Positions 50,170 through 59,474 of a DNA stretch of 64,000 bases are shown here, piece after piece. Numbering within the stretch: position 1 is the stretch's first letter; each line of letters opens with the position of its first letter. Source of the DNA: Candidatus Pseudothioglobus singularis PS1 (GTDB lineage: Bacteria; Pseudomonadota; Gammaproteobacteria; PS1; Pseudothioglobaceae). Below the pieces are notes generated by a model. The model made no database searches. It saw nothing but the letters and a program-made list of their open reading frames with translations, and was not told where the DNA came from. The stretch lies in NCBI RefSeq assembly GCF_001281385.1, contig NZ_CP006911.1, positions 868,001 to 932,000 on the forward strand, written 5' to 3'. Position numbers and translations under genes: made by a program.

Positions 50170-53079
50170 TTAAGCCCTGCTGTATTGACTTGCAATTTTA
50201 AGTCTTTGAATTTTTCCTGAAGGACCTTTGGGTAAAGGCTCATCTACAAAAATAATCTGTCTGGGAGTTTTATATTCGCCAAGGTCAGCCTTACATAGGT
50301 CAAGAAGTTCCTTCTCATTCGCAACAAGATCGTCCTTTAAAAAGACACAGGCTGATATTTCTTCACCATAATTGTCATCCTTAATCCCAAAGGTGCACGC
50401 TTCTAATACAGCGTTATGCTTATATAAAGTATCATCAATCTCTCTTGGTGAGATGTTTTCACCACCCTTTATGATAAGCTCTTTCTTTCTTCCTGTTATG
50501 AAGAAGAACCCATCTTCATCTTCAACACCAAGGTCGCCTGTTAAAAAATAGCCATCCTCATTGAAGGCTCCAGAAGTTGCCTCTTCATTCTTAAAATATT
50601 CTAATAAAACGTTGTCACCTTTAATGACTAACTCTCCTGTATTTCCATGAGAAAGGTAACTACCGTTATCTGCAATGACTCTGACTTCATTGCCGTAAGG
50701 TTTTCCAGCAGAACCATGCTTTCCGTTGGTAGGTGGGTTGGATAGTATTTGAGCGGCTGTCTCAGTTAGTCCCATCGTTTCAATAATCTTCACACCAAAC
50801 GTTTTTTCAAACTTCTTGTGAACCTCTGGTGAAAGAGGTGCTGAAGCAGAGCGACCAAATCGCAAATTTTTCAGTTCTAATGCTTTAACATTAAAATTAT
50901 CATTTAATAAGTAATTAATAATCGTTGGAACAACACTAAACCAGCTGCATTCATATTTTTCAATTATTTGCCAAAAATTCTTAACGCTGAACTTGCCAAC
51001 CGTCACCACGCAGCTATTACTAACTAGTGCACTTGCAATGGATACCATTTCAGCATTAATATGATAGAGCGGTAATACACAAAACGAAATATCACTCGAA
51101 CTGATCTCGTGAGCGATGACCGTGTTCCTACCCCCAGCAATTACATTTTTATGAGATAAAAGAGCGCCTTTTGGAACGCCTGTTGTCCCAGATGTATAAA
51201 TTAAAACTGCTGGTGTATCTGGATGAGTTAAGGTCATTGCCTCATCTAATGAATCTTCATCAGCAATCTTTAGACTATCAATTTGACTATACTCTACAAC
51301 ACTTGCATCTGAAGCACTCAAAATATCTTTGAACTTATCAGTGTAGAAGCGTGATGCAAAGATGATTTTGCACTCTGAGTGATCAATTGTATATTTGATT
51401 TGTTTAGAGCCTGCTAAGACGTTCAAAGGAACGATGACAACGCCATGGTACATTGCACCAACAAAAAGCAGTGTTGAGGCGTAACCATTATCAAGCATAA
51501 ATCCAACCTTGTCATTTGAATGAATGTTGTTTGCTTTAAAGTAAGCGCCTAAAGCGAGTATATCTTTTTGAAGCTGACTGTATGACACCTGAAGATTTAG
51601 ATCTGCATCAATTAGGTAATTTTTCTCAGGTGTATCAGAAGCATACTGATCAACTAACTTTGTCACTGTTGAGCTTTTCAAGGAGTACTTTTCCCAGTAA
51701 TCCGAGAAAATATCTTTTTCAGATGGCTCATCAGGTTCAATAGTTTTGACAATTTTGGTAATGTTTAGATAGTGCTTGTAATTTAAATTTTCATCAGTGA
51801 CATTGTTGCCCCAGGTTCCGCAGCCCATTGATAAAGAAAATGGAAGTGCATTATCAAAATTACCGCCAGTCGCAAAGCAGTGAGCTTGGTTGACAATAAC
51901 TCTACACACTGGAAGCTCCATTCCAAGCCTTTCTATGTTGTCTTCGTTTTGGCTATGAATGCCGCACGAGTGTCCTTTACCTTGATTTTTTAAAATCAGT
52001 GTTGCAATTTCAACTGCATGACTAAAGTCTTTTGCTTTATATACTGCCAAAACAGGGGACAGCTTTTCCATTGAAAATGGATAGTCTAGACCTACATTTT
52101 GCTCCTCTACCATGAGGAATTTTGAGCTCAAATGCTTACCTTTAAGGCCAACAAGTGTAGCTATTTCGTTTGACTTCTTAGCTATGATGTCTCTATTGAT
52201 AATGCCATTATCACTCCACATGCCTTGCTGGAGTATTTTTTTCTCTTGGATGTCTAAGAGGGAGCCACCCTCTTCCTCTAGAGAATTAATTAGTTCTTCA
52301 TAAACACTCTTTAGAACTATGATGCTATTCTCAGAGGAGCAGCTAGTTGCATTATCAAACGTTTTTGAAGTCATAATTTTGTGAGACGCATCATTAAGAT
52401 TAGCGCTCTCATCAATAATGGAGGGGACATTGCCAACTCCTACTCCAAGCGTTGGAGTCCCACTCTGAAGAGCCCTTTGAATATTGTTTTGAGAACCTGT
52501 TGCGACAATTAAATCTACAAGTCTAGATAGCTCATTGGTGTCTTCCTTGCTGATCGGCTCAGGCAGGGACTGAACAATGTTTTTTGGAGCTCCAGTTCGA
52601 GTAAGTGCTATTTGGATAAGCTCGACAACACGCGTACAAACTTTAGCACCTTTTGGTGATGGCGCAAGAATAATTGCATTTCTACACTTTAAAGCATTGA
52701 TGACTTTATTAAGGGGAGTTGCAACTGGGTTTGTAGAGGGCACAACTGCCCCAATAACGCCAACAGGCCTTGCTATTTCAATGATGCCTTTTTGAACATT
52801 TTGATCAATAATGCCAACCGTTTTAACGCCCTTTAAATCTCTTAAAAGTCCCAGTGTTTTACGTCGATTTTTGCGTTTTTTATCTTCAATATTCCCAAGA
52901 CCCGTATCTTTAACTGCCATCTCGGAGAGTTCTTGGTTATTTTCTGGCTGAATAATCTCCCAGGCTACCGCTAATATTAATTCATCAACTTGCTCTTGGG
53001 AGTAGTTATTGATTGTTTCTTGAGCTTTTTTCGCATTAGCGACTAGCTTTTCAATTAATGTGTTGTGTTGGATCGTCAT
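50170..53079 (-). CDS. Fusion: acylating aldehyde dehydrogenase + AMP-forming acyl-CoA ligase
   Basis: 969 residues. Residues 1-465 are a CoA-acylating aldehyde dehydrogenase with catalytic Cys247 (NATSCSSENS), ARPVGVIGAVVPSTNPVATP and GVGVGNVPSIID, closest in pattern to sulfoacetaldehyde dehydrogenase SauS and related EutE-like enzymes. Residues about 480-969 are an ANL-family ligase: LIYTSGTTGVPKGALLSHKN, GRSASAPLSPE, LTGDLGVEDEDGFFFITGRKKELI and GPSGKIQR with the catalytic Lys. Joined, they could turn an acid into its acyl-CoA and then aldehyde, as SauT plus SauS do with sulfoacetate. Substrate is inference. Confidence 0.8.
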   Translation of the reverse strand: MTIQHNTLIEKLVANAKKAQETINNYSQEQVDELILAVAWEIIQPENNQELSEMAVKDTGLGNIEDKKRKNRRKTLGLLRDLKGVKTVGIIDQNVQKGIIEIARPVGVIGAVVPSTNPVATPLNKVINALKCRNAIILAPSPKGAKVCTRVVELIQIALTRTGAPKNIVQSLPEPISKEDTNELSRLVDLIVATGSQNNIQRALQSGTPTLGVGVGNVPSIIDESANLNDASHKIMTSKTFDNATSCSSENSIIVLKSVYEELINSLEEEGGSLLDIQEKKILQQGMWSDNGIINRDIIAKKSNEIATLVGLKGKHLSSKFLMVEEQNVGLDYPFSMEKLSPVLAVYKAKDFSHAVEIATLILKNQGKGHSCGIHSQNEDNIERLGMELPVCRVIVNQAHCFATGGNFDNALPFSLSMGCGTWGNNVTDENLNYKHYLNITKIVKTIEPDEPSEKDIFSDYWEKYSLKSSTVTKLVDQYASDTPEKNYLIDADLNLQVSYSQLQKDILALGAYFKANNIHSNDKVGFMLDNGYASTLLFVGAMYHGVVIVPLNVLAGSKQIKYTIDHSECKIIFASRFYTDKFKDILSASDASVVEYSQIDSLKIADEDSLDEAMTLTHPDTPAVLIYTSGTTGVPKGALLSHKNVIAGGRNTVIAHEISSSDISFCVLPLYHINAEMVSIASALVSNSCVVTVGKFSVKNFWQIIEKYECSWFSVVPTIINYLLNDNFNVKALELKNLRFGRSASAPLSPEVHKKFEKTFGVKIIETMGLTETAAQILSNPPTNGKHGSAGKPYGNEVRVIADNGSYLSHGNTGELVIKGDNVLLEYFKNEEATSGAFNEDGYFLTGDLGVEDEDGFFFITGRKKELIIKGGENISPREIDDTLYKHNAVLEACTFGIKDDNYGEEISACVFLKDDLVANEKELLDLCKADLGEYKTPRQIIFVDEPLPKGPSGKIQRLKIASQYSRA

Positions 53080-53100
53080 TTTGAATTATTGTTAATAAGA

Positions 53101-53129
53101 TTTGCTAGGGAGCAAAACTCCCTAGCAAA
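53101..53129 (-). terminator. Intercistronic hairpin after tctC
   Basis: Perfect 12-bp stem (TTTGCTAGGGAG with its complement) around CAAAA, between tctC and the fusion gene. On the minus strand it follows the receptor gene's stop. There is no long T tract, so it probably protects the tctC message or weakens read-through, like the hairpin after proX. Confidence 0.7.
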
Positions 53130-53152
53130 ATTAATTTTCAATAGATTTTACT

Positions 53153-54112
53153 TTATTGAAGACCAGCTAAAAGATCTGTTAAATAAGCCTGTCTTTCATT
53201 CCACATGCTTATAACCTCATCTCTATTCATTATTCTTGCAGGCGAGTTAGTTGACTTCATTTTTCCTACAGTCTTATTTTCACCAAACATATTTGGCACT
53301 TTACTTGCAAGATAGTCTATAACATCCTGTGGAGTCCCTGCTGGAACCATCAATCCACGGAAGTTAACACTTGAATCATCAACGTCAACACCGCTCTCCT
53401 GAAGTGTAGGTACGTCAGGCAAGTACTCATGTCTTGATAGGTCTGCAACTGCTAATATCTTAAGATCAGCTGCACTTCTAGCCGAGTCAGAAAGGTTATT
53501 AAATCCAGCTACTGTTTCTCCAGCCTTGACCATTCTTAATGCGTCTACACCACCCGAAGCTGGGATATAAGTTAAGTTAGCACCTGAAGCCTTAGCAAAC
53601 TGCAAAAATGCAATATGGTGACCAACAAACTTTCCAGCACCACTTATTGTGACAGCACCAGGATTTGCTTCTGCGTGAGCTAATAGCTCTCCAACTGTAT
53701 TGAATGGGCTGTCCTTGCCAACAATTAATACCGCAGGATCTGCACCCCAGTTTCCGATTGGCTCTAGGTTGTTAATATTGTATTTTGTATCAAATACAAT
53801 TGACTGAGCTATAAAGTGAGGGACATTATATGCACCTAGCATATATCCATCCTGTGAGGCTTCACTGGCAAACCAGTTCCAACCCTTTCTACCACCAGCA
53901 CCAGGCTTATTAAGAATATAGATCGGCTGACCAATAAGATCCTCTTTGCCAGACGCAAGTGTTGCGATTCTAGCTTGGAAGTCTGTGGCACCACCAGGGC
54001 CATAAGCTACCATGACGCCAATAGGCTTATCAGGGTAGTCAGCCTGAGCTGGCATTAGCATCAATGATGCTATAGCAAGCAGGGCTACTTTTGTTATATT
54101 TATAATTTTCAT
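53153..54112 (-). CDS. tctC: Tripartite tricarboxylate transporter receptor (TctC/Bug family)
   Basis: 319 residues with signal peptide (MKIINITKVALLAIASLMLMPAQA). Mature protein has the Bug-family start DYPDKPIGVMVAYGPGGATDFQARI, NKPGAGGRKGWNWFA and NPGAVTISGAGKFVGHHIAFLQF. Periplasmic receptor that hands a carboxylate-type ligand to TctAB. The ligand cannot be read from the sequence; context suggests the substrate of the fused ligase-dehydrogenase. Confidence 0.92.
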   Translation of the reverse strand: MKIINITKVALLAIASLMLMPAQADYPDKPIGVMVAYGPGGATDFQARIATLASGKEDLIGQPIYILNKPGAGGRKGWNWFASEASQDGYMLGAYNVPHFIAQSIVFDTKYNINNLEPIGNWGADPAVLIVGKDSPFNTVGELLAHAEANPGAVTISGAGKFVGHHIAFLQFAKASGANLTYIPASGGVDALRMVKAGETVAGFNNLSDSARSAADLKILAVADLSRHEYLPDVPTLQESGVDVDDSSVNFRGLMVPAGTPQDVIDYLASKVPNMFGENKTVGKMKSTNSPARIMNRDEVISMWNERQAYLTDLLAGLQ

Positions 54113-54133
54113 TACTTCTCCTTTTTTTTATTA

Positions 54134-54565
54134 TTAAAACAAACCTTCTGGAGTGCGAACCTGTAAAAGTAGTGTAAATAACCCATAAAGCGTCATAGTG
54201 AACACAATAGTGATACCCAGTTTTATGAGCAACACACGCCAAAAGTCTTTTGATTCTGAAGGCTTGCTGTAATACATCACAAGCGAAAAGAATACGATCA
54301 TTGAGGCCAAATAAAAGCCTAGTATTTTGAGTAATAAGATAAATGCTGTGGCAATCGCAATGCCAGGCATTAAGTCTTTGAAATTAGTGGATTTGTCGGC
54401 ATCCCCTTTCTCAAACCACAGCATCAGAGATAACACTGCAATCATCGATGAAATGAGTCTTGGGAATAGATAGTCTTCCGAGTTCCCAAGAACAAATGAA
54501 GCATAAACCAGAAATGCACTTACGAGAGTAACAAGGACAGTAGAAATTTTGATTTGTTTGTTCAT
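54134..54565 (-). CDS. tctB: Tripartite tricarboxylate transporter small subunit
   Basis: 143 residues with four membrane helices (about 7-25, 33-50, 68-100, 115-138), the normal size and layout of TctB, with the typical YLFPRLISS motif near the start. Small membrane subunit partnering TctA. Three bases downstream of tctA. Confidence 0.88.
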   Translation of the reverse strand: MNKQIKISTVLVTLVSAFLVYASFVLGNSEDYLFPRLISSMIAVLSLMLWFEKGDADKSTNFKDLMPGIAIATAFILLLKILGFYLASMIVFFSLVMYYSKPSESKDFWRVLLIKLGITIVFTMTLYGLFTLLLQVRTPEGLF

Positions 54566-54568
54566 ATA

Positions 54569-56056
54569 TTAGCTCTGTTTAGATTTTCGGCTTGAGTAAA
54601 TACCATATGCGATAGAAACAAAGCACAAGGTAATTAACACAATGTTGATTGTTCCAGAGGTAAAGTGCTGAAAAGAGCTACCCTTTGCATTACCAATCAT
54701 ATTTCCAAGAAGGAACTTTTCTTCCGTCATCGTTCCTAAAATCAAACCTAAAACGACTGGAACTGGGCTAAAACCAGCTTTACTTCCAAAGTACATTAAA
54801 GTACCTAGCGTAAACATAATGAGCACATCAGAGTAATCATTTTGAATGCTGTAGGTTCCAAAAACAGCAAGCAACAAAATGCCTGCAGCCATATAGTTAT
54901 CTGGAACCTTCATAATCCATTTACTATGGCGACTCAAAAAGAGTCCAATAATGAGCATCAAAACTTGAGCAATGATGAGAGAGTCAATAAAGGTCCAAAC
55001 CACTTCAGTGTTTTTAGTAAAGATATCATGGCCTGGAAAAATGCCATGAATTAGCAGACCGCCCAACAAGACAGCAGCCGTAGGACTCCCAGGAATACTG
55101 AGCGTTAAAAGTGGTATTAATGAAGGCCCAACCATTGAGTTATTAGCACTCTCAGCTGCAATAATCGCTTCAGGCTCTCCCTTTCCATAGTTCGCTCGGT
55201 TAGAGCTAATTTTTTTAGACTGGTCGTAGGCAACGATGCCTGCTATTTGACCGCCTGCTCCAGGAATAATTCCAATGATTGAACCAATCAAAGAGCCAAC
55301 TGATAATGCCTTGACTTTGCTAGAAACAAGTCTAAATGATTGCATCAGGGTTGAGTCCCCCGTTGCTGAAAACACTTCATTCTTCTTGCCATAAAAATTC
55401 TCTAAAAGATTCCAGACTTGGGGCATCGCAAAAAGCCCAATAAGGCCAACAACAATATGAACACCGCCTTCCAAATGATCAGTAAATACGAAGCGCTCCA
55501 TCGCACTGGTTGGGTGCTCACCAATGGTTGCAAGCATGAGTCCAAATAGACCTGACATCAAACCTTTGATAACGGACTTAGAGTCTAAGGTTGCTATTAT
55601 TGTAATTCCCAAAATCGCAACCCAGAAGAGTTCAGTTGACATAAATTTGAGTGAAAGTGCTGCCAAGGGTGGAGTGAAGAAAATCAGAATTAGAACGCCA
55701 AATATACCGCCAACAAAGGAACTCATGAAACAGTAGTGAAGTGCATCTTTGGCTTTACCACTTTGTGCCATTTTGTGGCCATCCATTGCTGTTGCAATAT
55801 TGGCTGGTGCACCGGGCACGTTGACAAGAATTGCACTAATAGCGCCGCCAGCAACTGTTGCGGTATACATAGCGCCAAGAAGTATCAAGCCACTTTCAGG
55901 CTTCATATGAAAAGTAAAAGGAATAAGGAGTGCGACTGACATCGTTGGGCTCAGCCCAGGAAGTGCCCCTAGTATTATCCCTGCAAATGTCCCGCCAACG
56001 AGAAGCGCGATATGATAAACGGTAAATACGTTATCAAAATAGTTTAAAAATTCCAT
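54569..56056 (-). CDS. tctA: Tripartite tricarboxylate transporter large subunit
   Basis: 495 residues, about 12 membrane helices. GALPGLSPTMSVALLIPFTF near the start and the second GIIPGAGGQIAGIVAYDQSKK are the two conserved TctA motifs; GSPTAAVLLGGLLIHGIFPGH is also typical. Sodium- or proton-coupled permease. First gene of the tctA-tctB-tctC-fusion-pta run, opposite the GntR gene. Confidence 0.93.
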   Translation of the reverse strand: MEFLNYFDNVFTVYHIALLVGGTFAGIILGALPGLSPTMSVALLIPFTFHMKPESGLILLGAMYTATVAGGAISAILVNVPGAPANIATAMDGHKMAQSGKAKDALHYCFMSSFVGGIFGVLILIFFTPPLAALSLKFMSTELFWVAILGITIIATLDSKSVIKGLMSGLFGLMLATIGEHPTSAMERFVFTDHLEGGVHIVVGLIGLFAMPQVWNLLENFYGKKNEVFSATGDSTLMQSFRLVSSKVKALSVGSLIGSIIGIIPGAGGQIAGIVAYDQSKKISSNRANYGKGEPEAIIAAESANNSMVGPSLIPLLTLSIPGSPTAAVLLGGLLIHGIFPGHDIFTKNTEVVWTFIDSLIIAQVLMLIIGLFLSRHSKWIMKVPDNYMAAGILLLAVFGTYSIQNDYSDVLIMFTLGTLMYFGSKAGFSPVPVVLGLILGTMTEEKFLLGNMIGNAKGSSFQHFTSGTINIVLITLCFVSIAYGIYSSRKSKQS

Positions 56057-56080
56057 TGTGACCCCTACTCACTAATATTA

Positions 56081-56096
56081 ATTCATATATATGAAT
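56081..56096. promoter_or_regulatory. Palindromic operator candidate 1
   Basis: Perfect 16-bp palindrome ATTCATATATATGAAT just upstream of tctA. Shares TCATxTATATGA with the second site, centre to centre 22 bp, two helical turns. Probably bound by the divergent GntR-family regulator. Confidence 0.6.
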
Positions 56097-56103
56097 ATAA
56101 AAA

Positions 56104-56117
56104 CTCATGTATATGAG
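56104..56117. promoter_or_regulatory. Palindromic operator candidate 2
   Basis: 14-bp near-perfect palindrome CTCATGTATATGAG, matching site 1 in TCATxTATATGA. Both lie on the tctA side of the 219-bp divergent gap. Confidence 0.6.
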
Positions 56118-56275
56118 TAAAGCATGCTACACTTGCATTATTTAATTGTCAATAAATAAAATTTACCTATCAGAAAAAAATAAGTTACATTTTGATTAAG
56201 CACTTGCTAAATCAATACTTAATTAAACAAAATAATATTTAAAATAAATACCTAATAGTTAAATCCAAAAGATTT

Positions 56276-56998
56276 ATGACACAAAAACTCTATCAAAAAG
56301 TAATCGACCTTATCAACAATCAAATTAATAGTGGTGAGCTTATTATTGGAGATTTAATTCCTTCAGAATCACAACTCTCAAAAAAGCTTAATGTGAGTAT
56401 CGGAACCGTTAGAAAGGCTATTGATAAACTTGAAAATAGAAAAGTGCTCTATAGGCACCATGGTAAAGGCACCTATGTATCTGATCATGGTTTTGACAAT
56501 AGTATCTTTAATTTCTTTAGCTATGGAAAACAAGACGGCTCTTCTATTCGTATATACAAAACAACACCCATTAGGCTCAAAGAGAAAGCTTCTGCGGAAA
56601 TTGCTTTTCAACTAGGAATTAATCAAGGTGATGATGTTATATATCTTGAAAGACTTGGATACATTGATAAAAAAAGCCCAATCATTGTTGAAAAATCATG
56701 GTGGGTTGCTGAAGCTGTAGAAGGCCTTCAAGACCCTTCAGTTCATATACCAGATCTCTTGTATGCTGTCATCTTTAAACAGTTTAACACTCAAATCACT
56801 TCTTCTCAGGAGGTTCTAACAGCAGGTATTACGAACGCTGAGATTGCTGAAAAACTTCATATCAATAAGGGTGATCCTGTTGTAATCTTAAATAGACATT
56901 CTTACGCAAAAGGTAAAGGCTTAGTTGAATTTAGAATTACAACGGGAAGGGCTGATATGTTTAGCTACACAACCACCATCGGAAATCCTGACGCCTAG
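56276..56998 (+). CDS. GntR-family regulator, HutC subfamily
   Basis: 240 residues. N-terminal winged helix (ESQLSKKLNVSIGTVRKAIDKLENRKVLYRHHGKGTYV), then a UTRA effector domain (about 75-235; ERLGYIDKKSPIIVEKSWW, VILNRHSYAKGKGLVEFR). UTRA domains bind small organic ligands. Divergent from tctA and ahead of the aldolase and desulfurase genes, so it probably controls both arms by binding the palindromes at 56081-56117. Confidence 0.88.
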   Translation: MTQKLYQKVIDLINNQINSGELIIGDLIPSESQLSKKLNVSIGTVRKAIDKLENRKVLYRHHGKGTYVSDHGFDNSIFNFFSYGKQDGSSIRIYKTTPIRLKEKASAEIAFQLGINQGDDVIYLERLGYIDKKSPIIVEKSWWVAEAVEGLQDPSVHIPDLLYAVIFKQFNTQITSSQEVLTAGITNAEIAEKLHINKGDPVVILNRHSYAKGKGLVEFRITTGRADMFSYTTTIGNPDA

Positions 56999-57041
56999 TT
57001 CATATTTATTTTGCCTTCGTTAATTGTAGAGGTTAAACTTA

Positions 57042-57773
57042 GTGAATATGAACACTCAATATAATCAAGAACGCGAAGATCTAGCCGCCGCTTTTAGGTG
57101 GACTGCAAGGCTGAATATGCATGAGGCAGTCGCCAATCATTTCAGTTTAGCGGTTAATGAGAGTGGGTCCAAGTTCCTTTTAAACCCAATTGGTATGCAT
57201 TTTTCAGAGATTTGTGCGAGCGACTTAATTCTAATTGACGCGAATGACACAGAAACGATGTTACAGCATAATGCACCCGACCCAACCGCTTGGGCTATTC
57301 ACAGCGCCCTACATCGTAACAATCCCCAAGCTAGATGCATTCTTCATGTTCATCCAAAATATGCCACCATCTTATCCTCTCTTGATGACAAAGAGATGAA
57401 GCCTATTGATCAAAATACAATGCGTTTCTATGAGAGGGTTTCAATAGACAGGGACTTTAGCGGAATGGGGCTAGGTAAAGAGGCAGAAAGATTGAGTACT
57501 CTTTTGGGGAATAACCCAGTTCTGCTAATGGGTAACCATGGCGTTTTGACTGCTGCTAAAACGGTAGCAAGTGCCTTTGATGAATTGTATTACTTCGAGA
57601 GATCATGCCAAACTCTAATTGGAGCATACCAAACAGGAAAAAAACTTCATGTTGTAAGTCATAAAGTTGCTAAAAAGACTGCTCAGCAGTGGATAGATTA
57701 TGATGCCTCTGAAATGCATTTTGAAGCCTTAAAGCGGATCCTAGATAAAGAAGAGCCAGATTACAAAAACTAA
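57042..57773 (+). CDS. Class II aldolase/adducin family protein
   Basis: 243 residues. Zinc-site residues visible: Glu of NMHEAVANHFS, HVHPKYATIL (two His) and the later NHGVLTAAKTV (His). Members act as sugar-phosphate aldolases, decarboxylases or dehydratases. This one has the NP-x-GMHFSEI stretch of the short-chain group found in marine bacteria with amino-acid or organic-acid genes. Start is GTG at 57042 or ATG at 57048. 43 bp after the GntR gene. Confidence 0.82.
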   Translation: MNMNTQYNQEREDLAAAFRWTARLNMHEAVANHFSLAVNESGSKFLLNPIGMHFSEICASDLILIDANDTETMLQHNAPDPTAWAIHSALHRNNPQARCILHVHPKYATILSSLDDKEMKPIDQNTMRFYERVSIDRDFSGMGLGKEAERLSTLLGNNPVLLMGNHGVLTAAKTVASAFDELYYFERSCQTLIGAYQTGKKLHVVSHKVAKKTAQQWIDYDASEMHFEALKRILDKEEPDYKN

Positions 57774-57795
57774 ACTACCTAATAAAGGAGATATC

Positions 57796-59031
57796 ATGCC
57801 AAAACTTGACACTGATTATGTAAGAGAACAATTCCCAGCTTTTAGTGACCCGCTAAGCTCTAAATGGTCGTTCTTTGAGAATGCAGGTGGTAGTTATGTC
57901 CCATCAAATGTGATTGAACGCTTAAATCACTTCATGACCTCTACTAAGGTTCAGCCTTATGCAGAGTTTGATACCTCAGCTATAGCCGGCGATAACATGG
58001 ATAAGGCGACCAATTTTTTTGCTGAGATGATTAATGCTGATAATGATGAAATCATAATTGGTGGCTCAACCACAATGAACATGTATGTTCTCTCGAATGC
58101 TATGAAAAGCCTTTTAAAGCCAGGTGATGAAGTAATTGTCACTAACCAGGACCATGAAGCAAATGTAGGCGCCTGGAGAAGGCTTGCTGATCATGGAATG
58201 ATAGTCAAGGAGTGGCAAATCAATAATGATACTGCTGAACTTGAAATAGATGACTTAAAAGCACTTTTATCTGAAAAAACAAAAATTGTTGCTGTGACTC
58301 ACTGCTCAAATATTGTTGGATCTATCAACGACCTAAAATCGATTGCTGAGCTTGTCCATCAATACGATGCATACATTGTTGGAGATGGAGTCTCTTATGC
58401 TCCCCATGGATTCCCAGATGTAAAGAGCCTAGACGTTGATTTTTATGCTTTTAGTCTTTATAAGACGTATGGACCTCATTTAGGTCTTTTGTATGGAAAA
58501 AAAGAGATTCTTAATCAACTACCTAATCAAAATCATGAGTTTTTAGAGGGTGATGTGCCCTACACTCTTAATCCAGGTGGTCCAAATCATGAGGAGCTCT
58601 CATGCTTAGTTGGAGTTTATGAATACTTTATGAACCTCTTTGAGCACCACTATCCTGGTGAAAACCTTCCTATTAGAGAGAAAATTCATAAGGTAAATGA
58701 ATTAATTGCAGAACATGAAAAGGAGATTGCAAATCCACTTCTTGATTACTTGAGTAATAGAAGTGACATAAGACTCATCGGCAAGAAAACAATCACTGAC
58801 AAAGACAGAGCGCCAACAATTGCATTTACCATGAAAAACAAGTCATCCAAAGATTTAAGTAGTGAGCTTGTAAAGCATGGGATTGCAACAAGGAATGATA
58901 ATTTCTATGCCTGGAGATGCCTAATGTCCCTTGGCATAGATGTGGATGATGGTGTGGTAAGAACCAGCATGGTTCACTACAACACTCATGATGATGTCAG
59001 TAATCTAATTAAAGCTTTAAAACAGATTTAG
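57796..59031 (+). CDS. Class V aminotransferase, cysteine desulfurase-like (VC1184 type)
   Basis: 411 residues. YVREQFPAFSD then FFENAGGSYVPSNVIERL is the start of the VC1184-type subfamily; VTNQDHEANVGAWRRL, THCSNIVGSINDL, VGDGVSYAPHGFPDVKSLDVDFYAFSLYKTYGPHLG holds the PLP Lys (SLYKTYG). A Cys-bearing loop of true desulfurases is not obvious, so a lyase or aminotransferase role is as likely. AAAGGAG before ATG. Operonic with the aldolase gene. Confidence 0.82.
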   Translation: MPKLDTDYVREQFPAFSDPLSSKWSFFENAGGSYVPSNVIERLNHFMTSTKVQPYAEFDTSAIAGDNMDKATNFFAEMINADNDEIIIGGSTTMNMYVLSNAMKSLLKPGDEVIVTNQDHEANVGAWRRLADHGMIVKEWQINNDTAELEIDDLKALLSEKTKIVAVTHCSNIVGSINDLKSIAELVHQYDAYIVGDGVSYAPHGFPDVKSLDVDFYAFSLYKTYGPHLGLLYGKKEILNQLPNQNHEFLEGDVPYTLNPGGPNHEELSCLVGVYEYFMNLFEHHYPGENLPIREKIHKVNELIAEHEKEIANPLLDYLSNRSDIRLIGKKTITDKDRAPTIAFTMKNKSSKDLSSELVKHGIATRNDNFYAWRCLMSLGIDVDDGVVRTSMVHYNTHDDVSNLIKALKQI

Positions 59032-59039
59032 ATTGAAAA

Positions 59040-59065
59040 AGCCTTCCTTAAAGTAATGGAAGGCT
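59040..59065 (-). terminator. Hairpin terminator of the DoxX operon
   Basis: Stem AGCCTTCC/GGAAGGCT (8 bp) with a 10-base loop; on the minus strand it is followed by TTTTTC. Lies after doxX and also serves the convergent desulfurase-like gene as a boundary. Confidence 0.7.
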
Positions 59066-59080
59066 AATAAAAAAAACTAA

Positions 59081-59446
59081 TTAAATCTTTGCAGAGTCGC
59101 CTAACTGATCTCTATAAAAATAAAGAATATAGGCAGCTAAAACCCCAAGCACGACAGGTGCAAATGCTCCAGGCATGCTTAACGCAATGTGAGTAATAAA
59201 ACCTCCTATCATGGTACATACAAGAAGTACTGATCCAAAAACTTGTTTATTTGGCAGCCATATCAATACAACTGCAGTAACTTCGATTAAACCTGTTACA
59301 TACCTGAACCATTGACCCCACCCGATCAGCTCATACATGCCAACCATTTGCTCAGCGCCTATAATTTTGAAAGCGCCTGCACTTAAAAAAGCCAGCGACA
59401 AAAGAATTTTTACAAGCGGTATTAAATATTTATTTAGTTTATTCAT
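59081..59446 (-). CDS. DoxX family membrane protein
   Basis: 121 residues, four membrane helices (about 8-25, 42-62, 68-86, 92-112), with FLSAGAFKIIG and GWGQWFRYVTGLIEVTAVVLIW as in the DoxX-like family. Members are associated with quinone or thiosulfate electron transfer or envelope stress, but roles are uneven. Last gene of the minus-strand run 59988-59081, separated from the others by small hairpins. Confidence 0.8.
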   Translation of the reverse strand: MNKLNKYLIPLVKILLSLAFLSAGAFKIIGAEQMVGMYELIGWGQWFRYVTGLIEVTAVVLIWLPNKQVFGSVLLVCTMIGGFITHIALSMPGAFAPVVLGVLAAYILYFYRDQLGDSAKI

Positions 59447-59474
59447 AATTTACTCCTATGATTTATAGAAAAAA

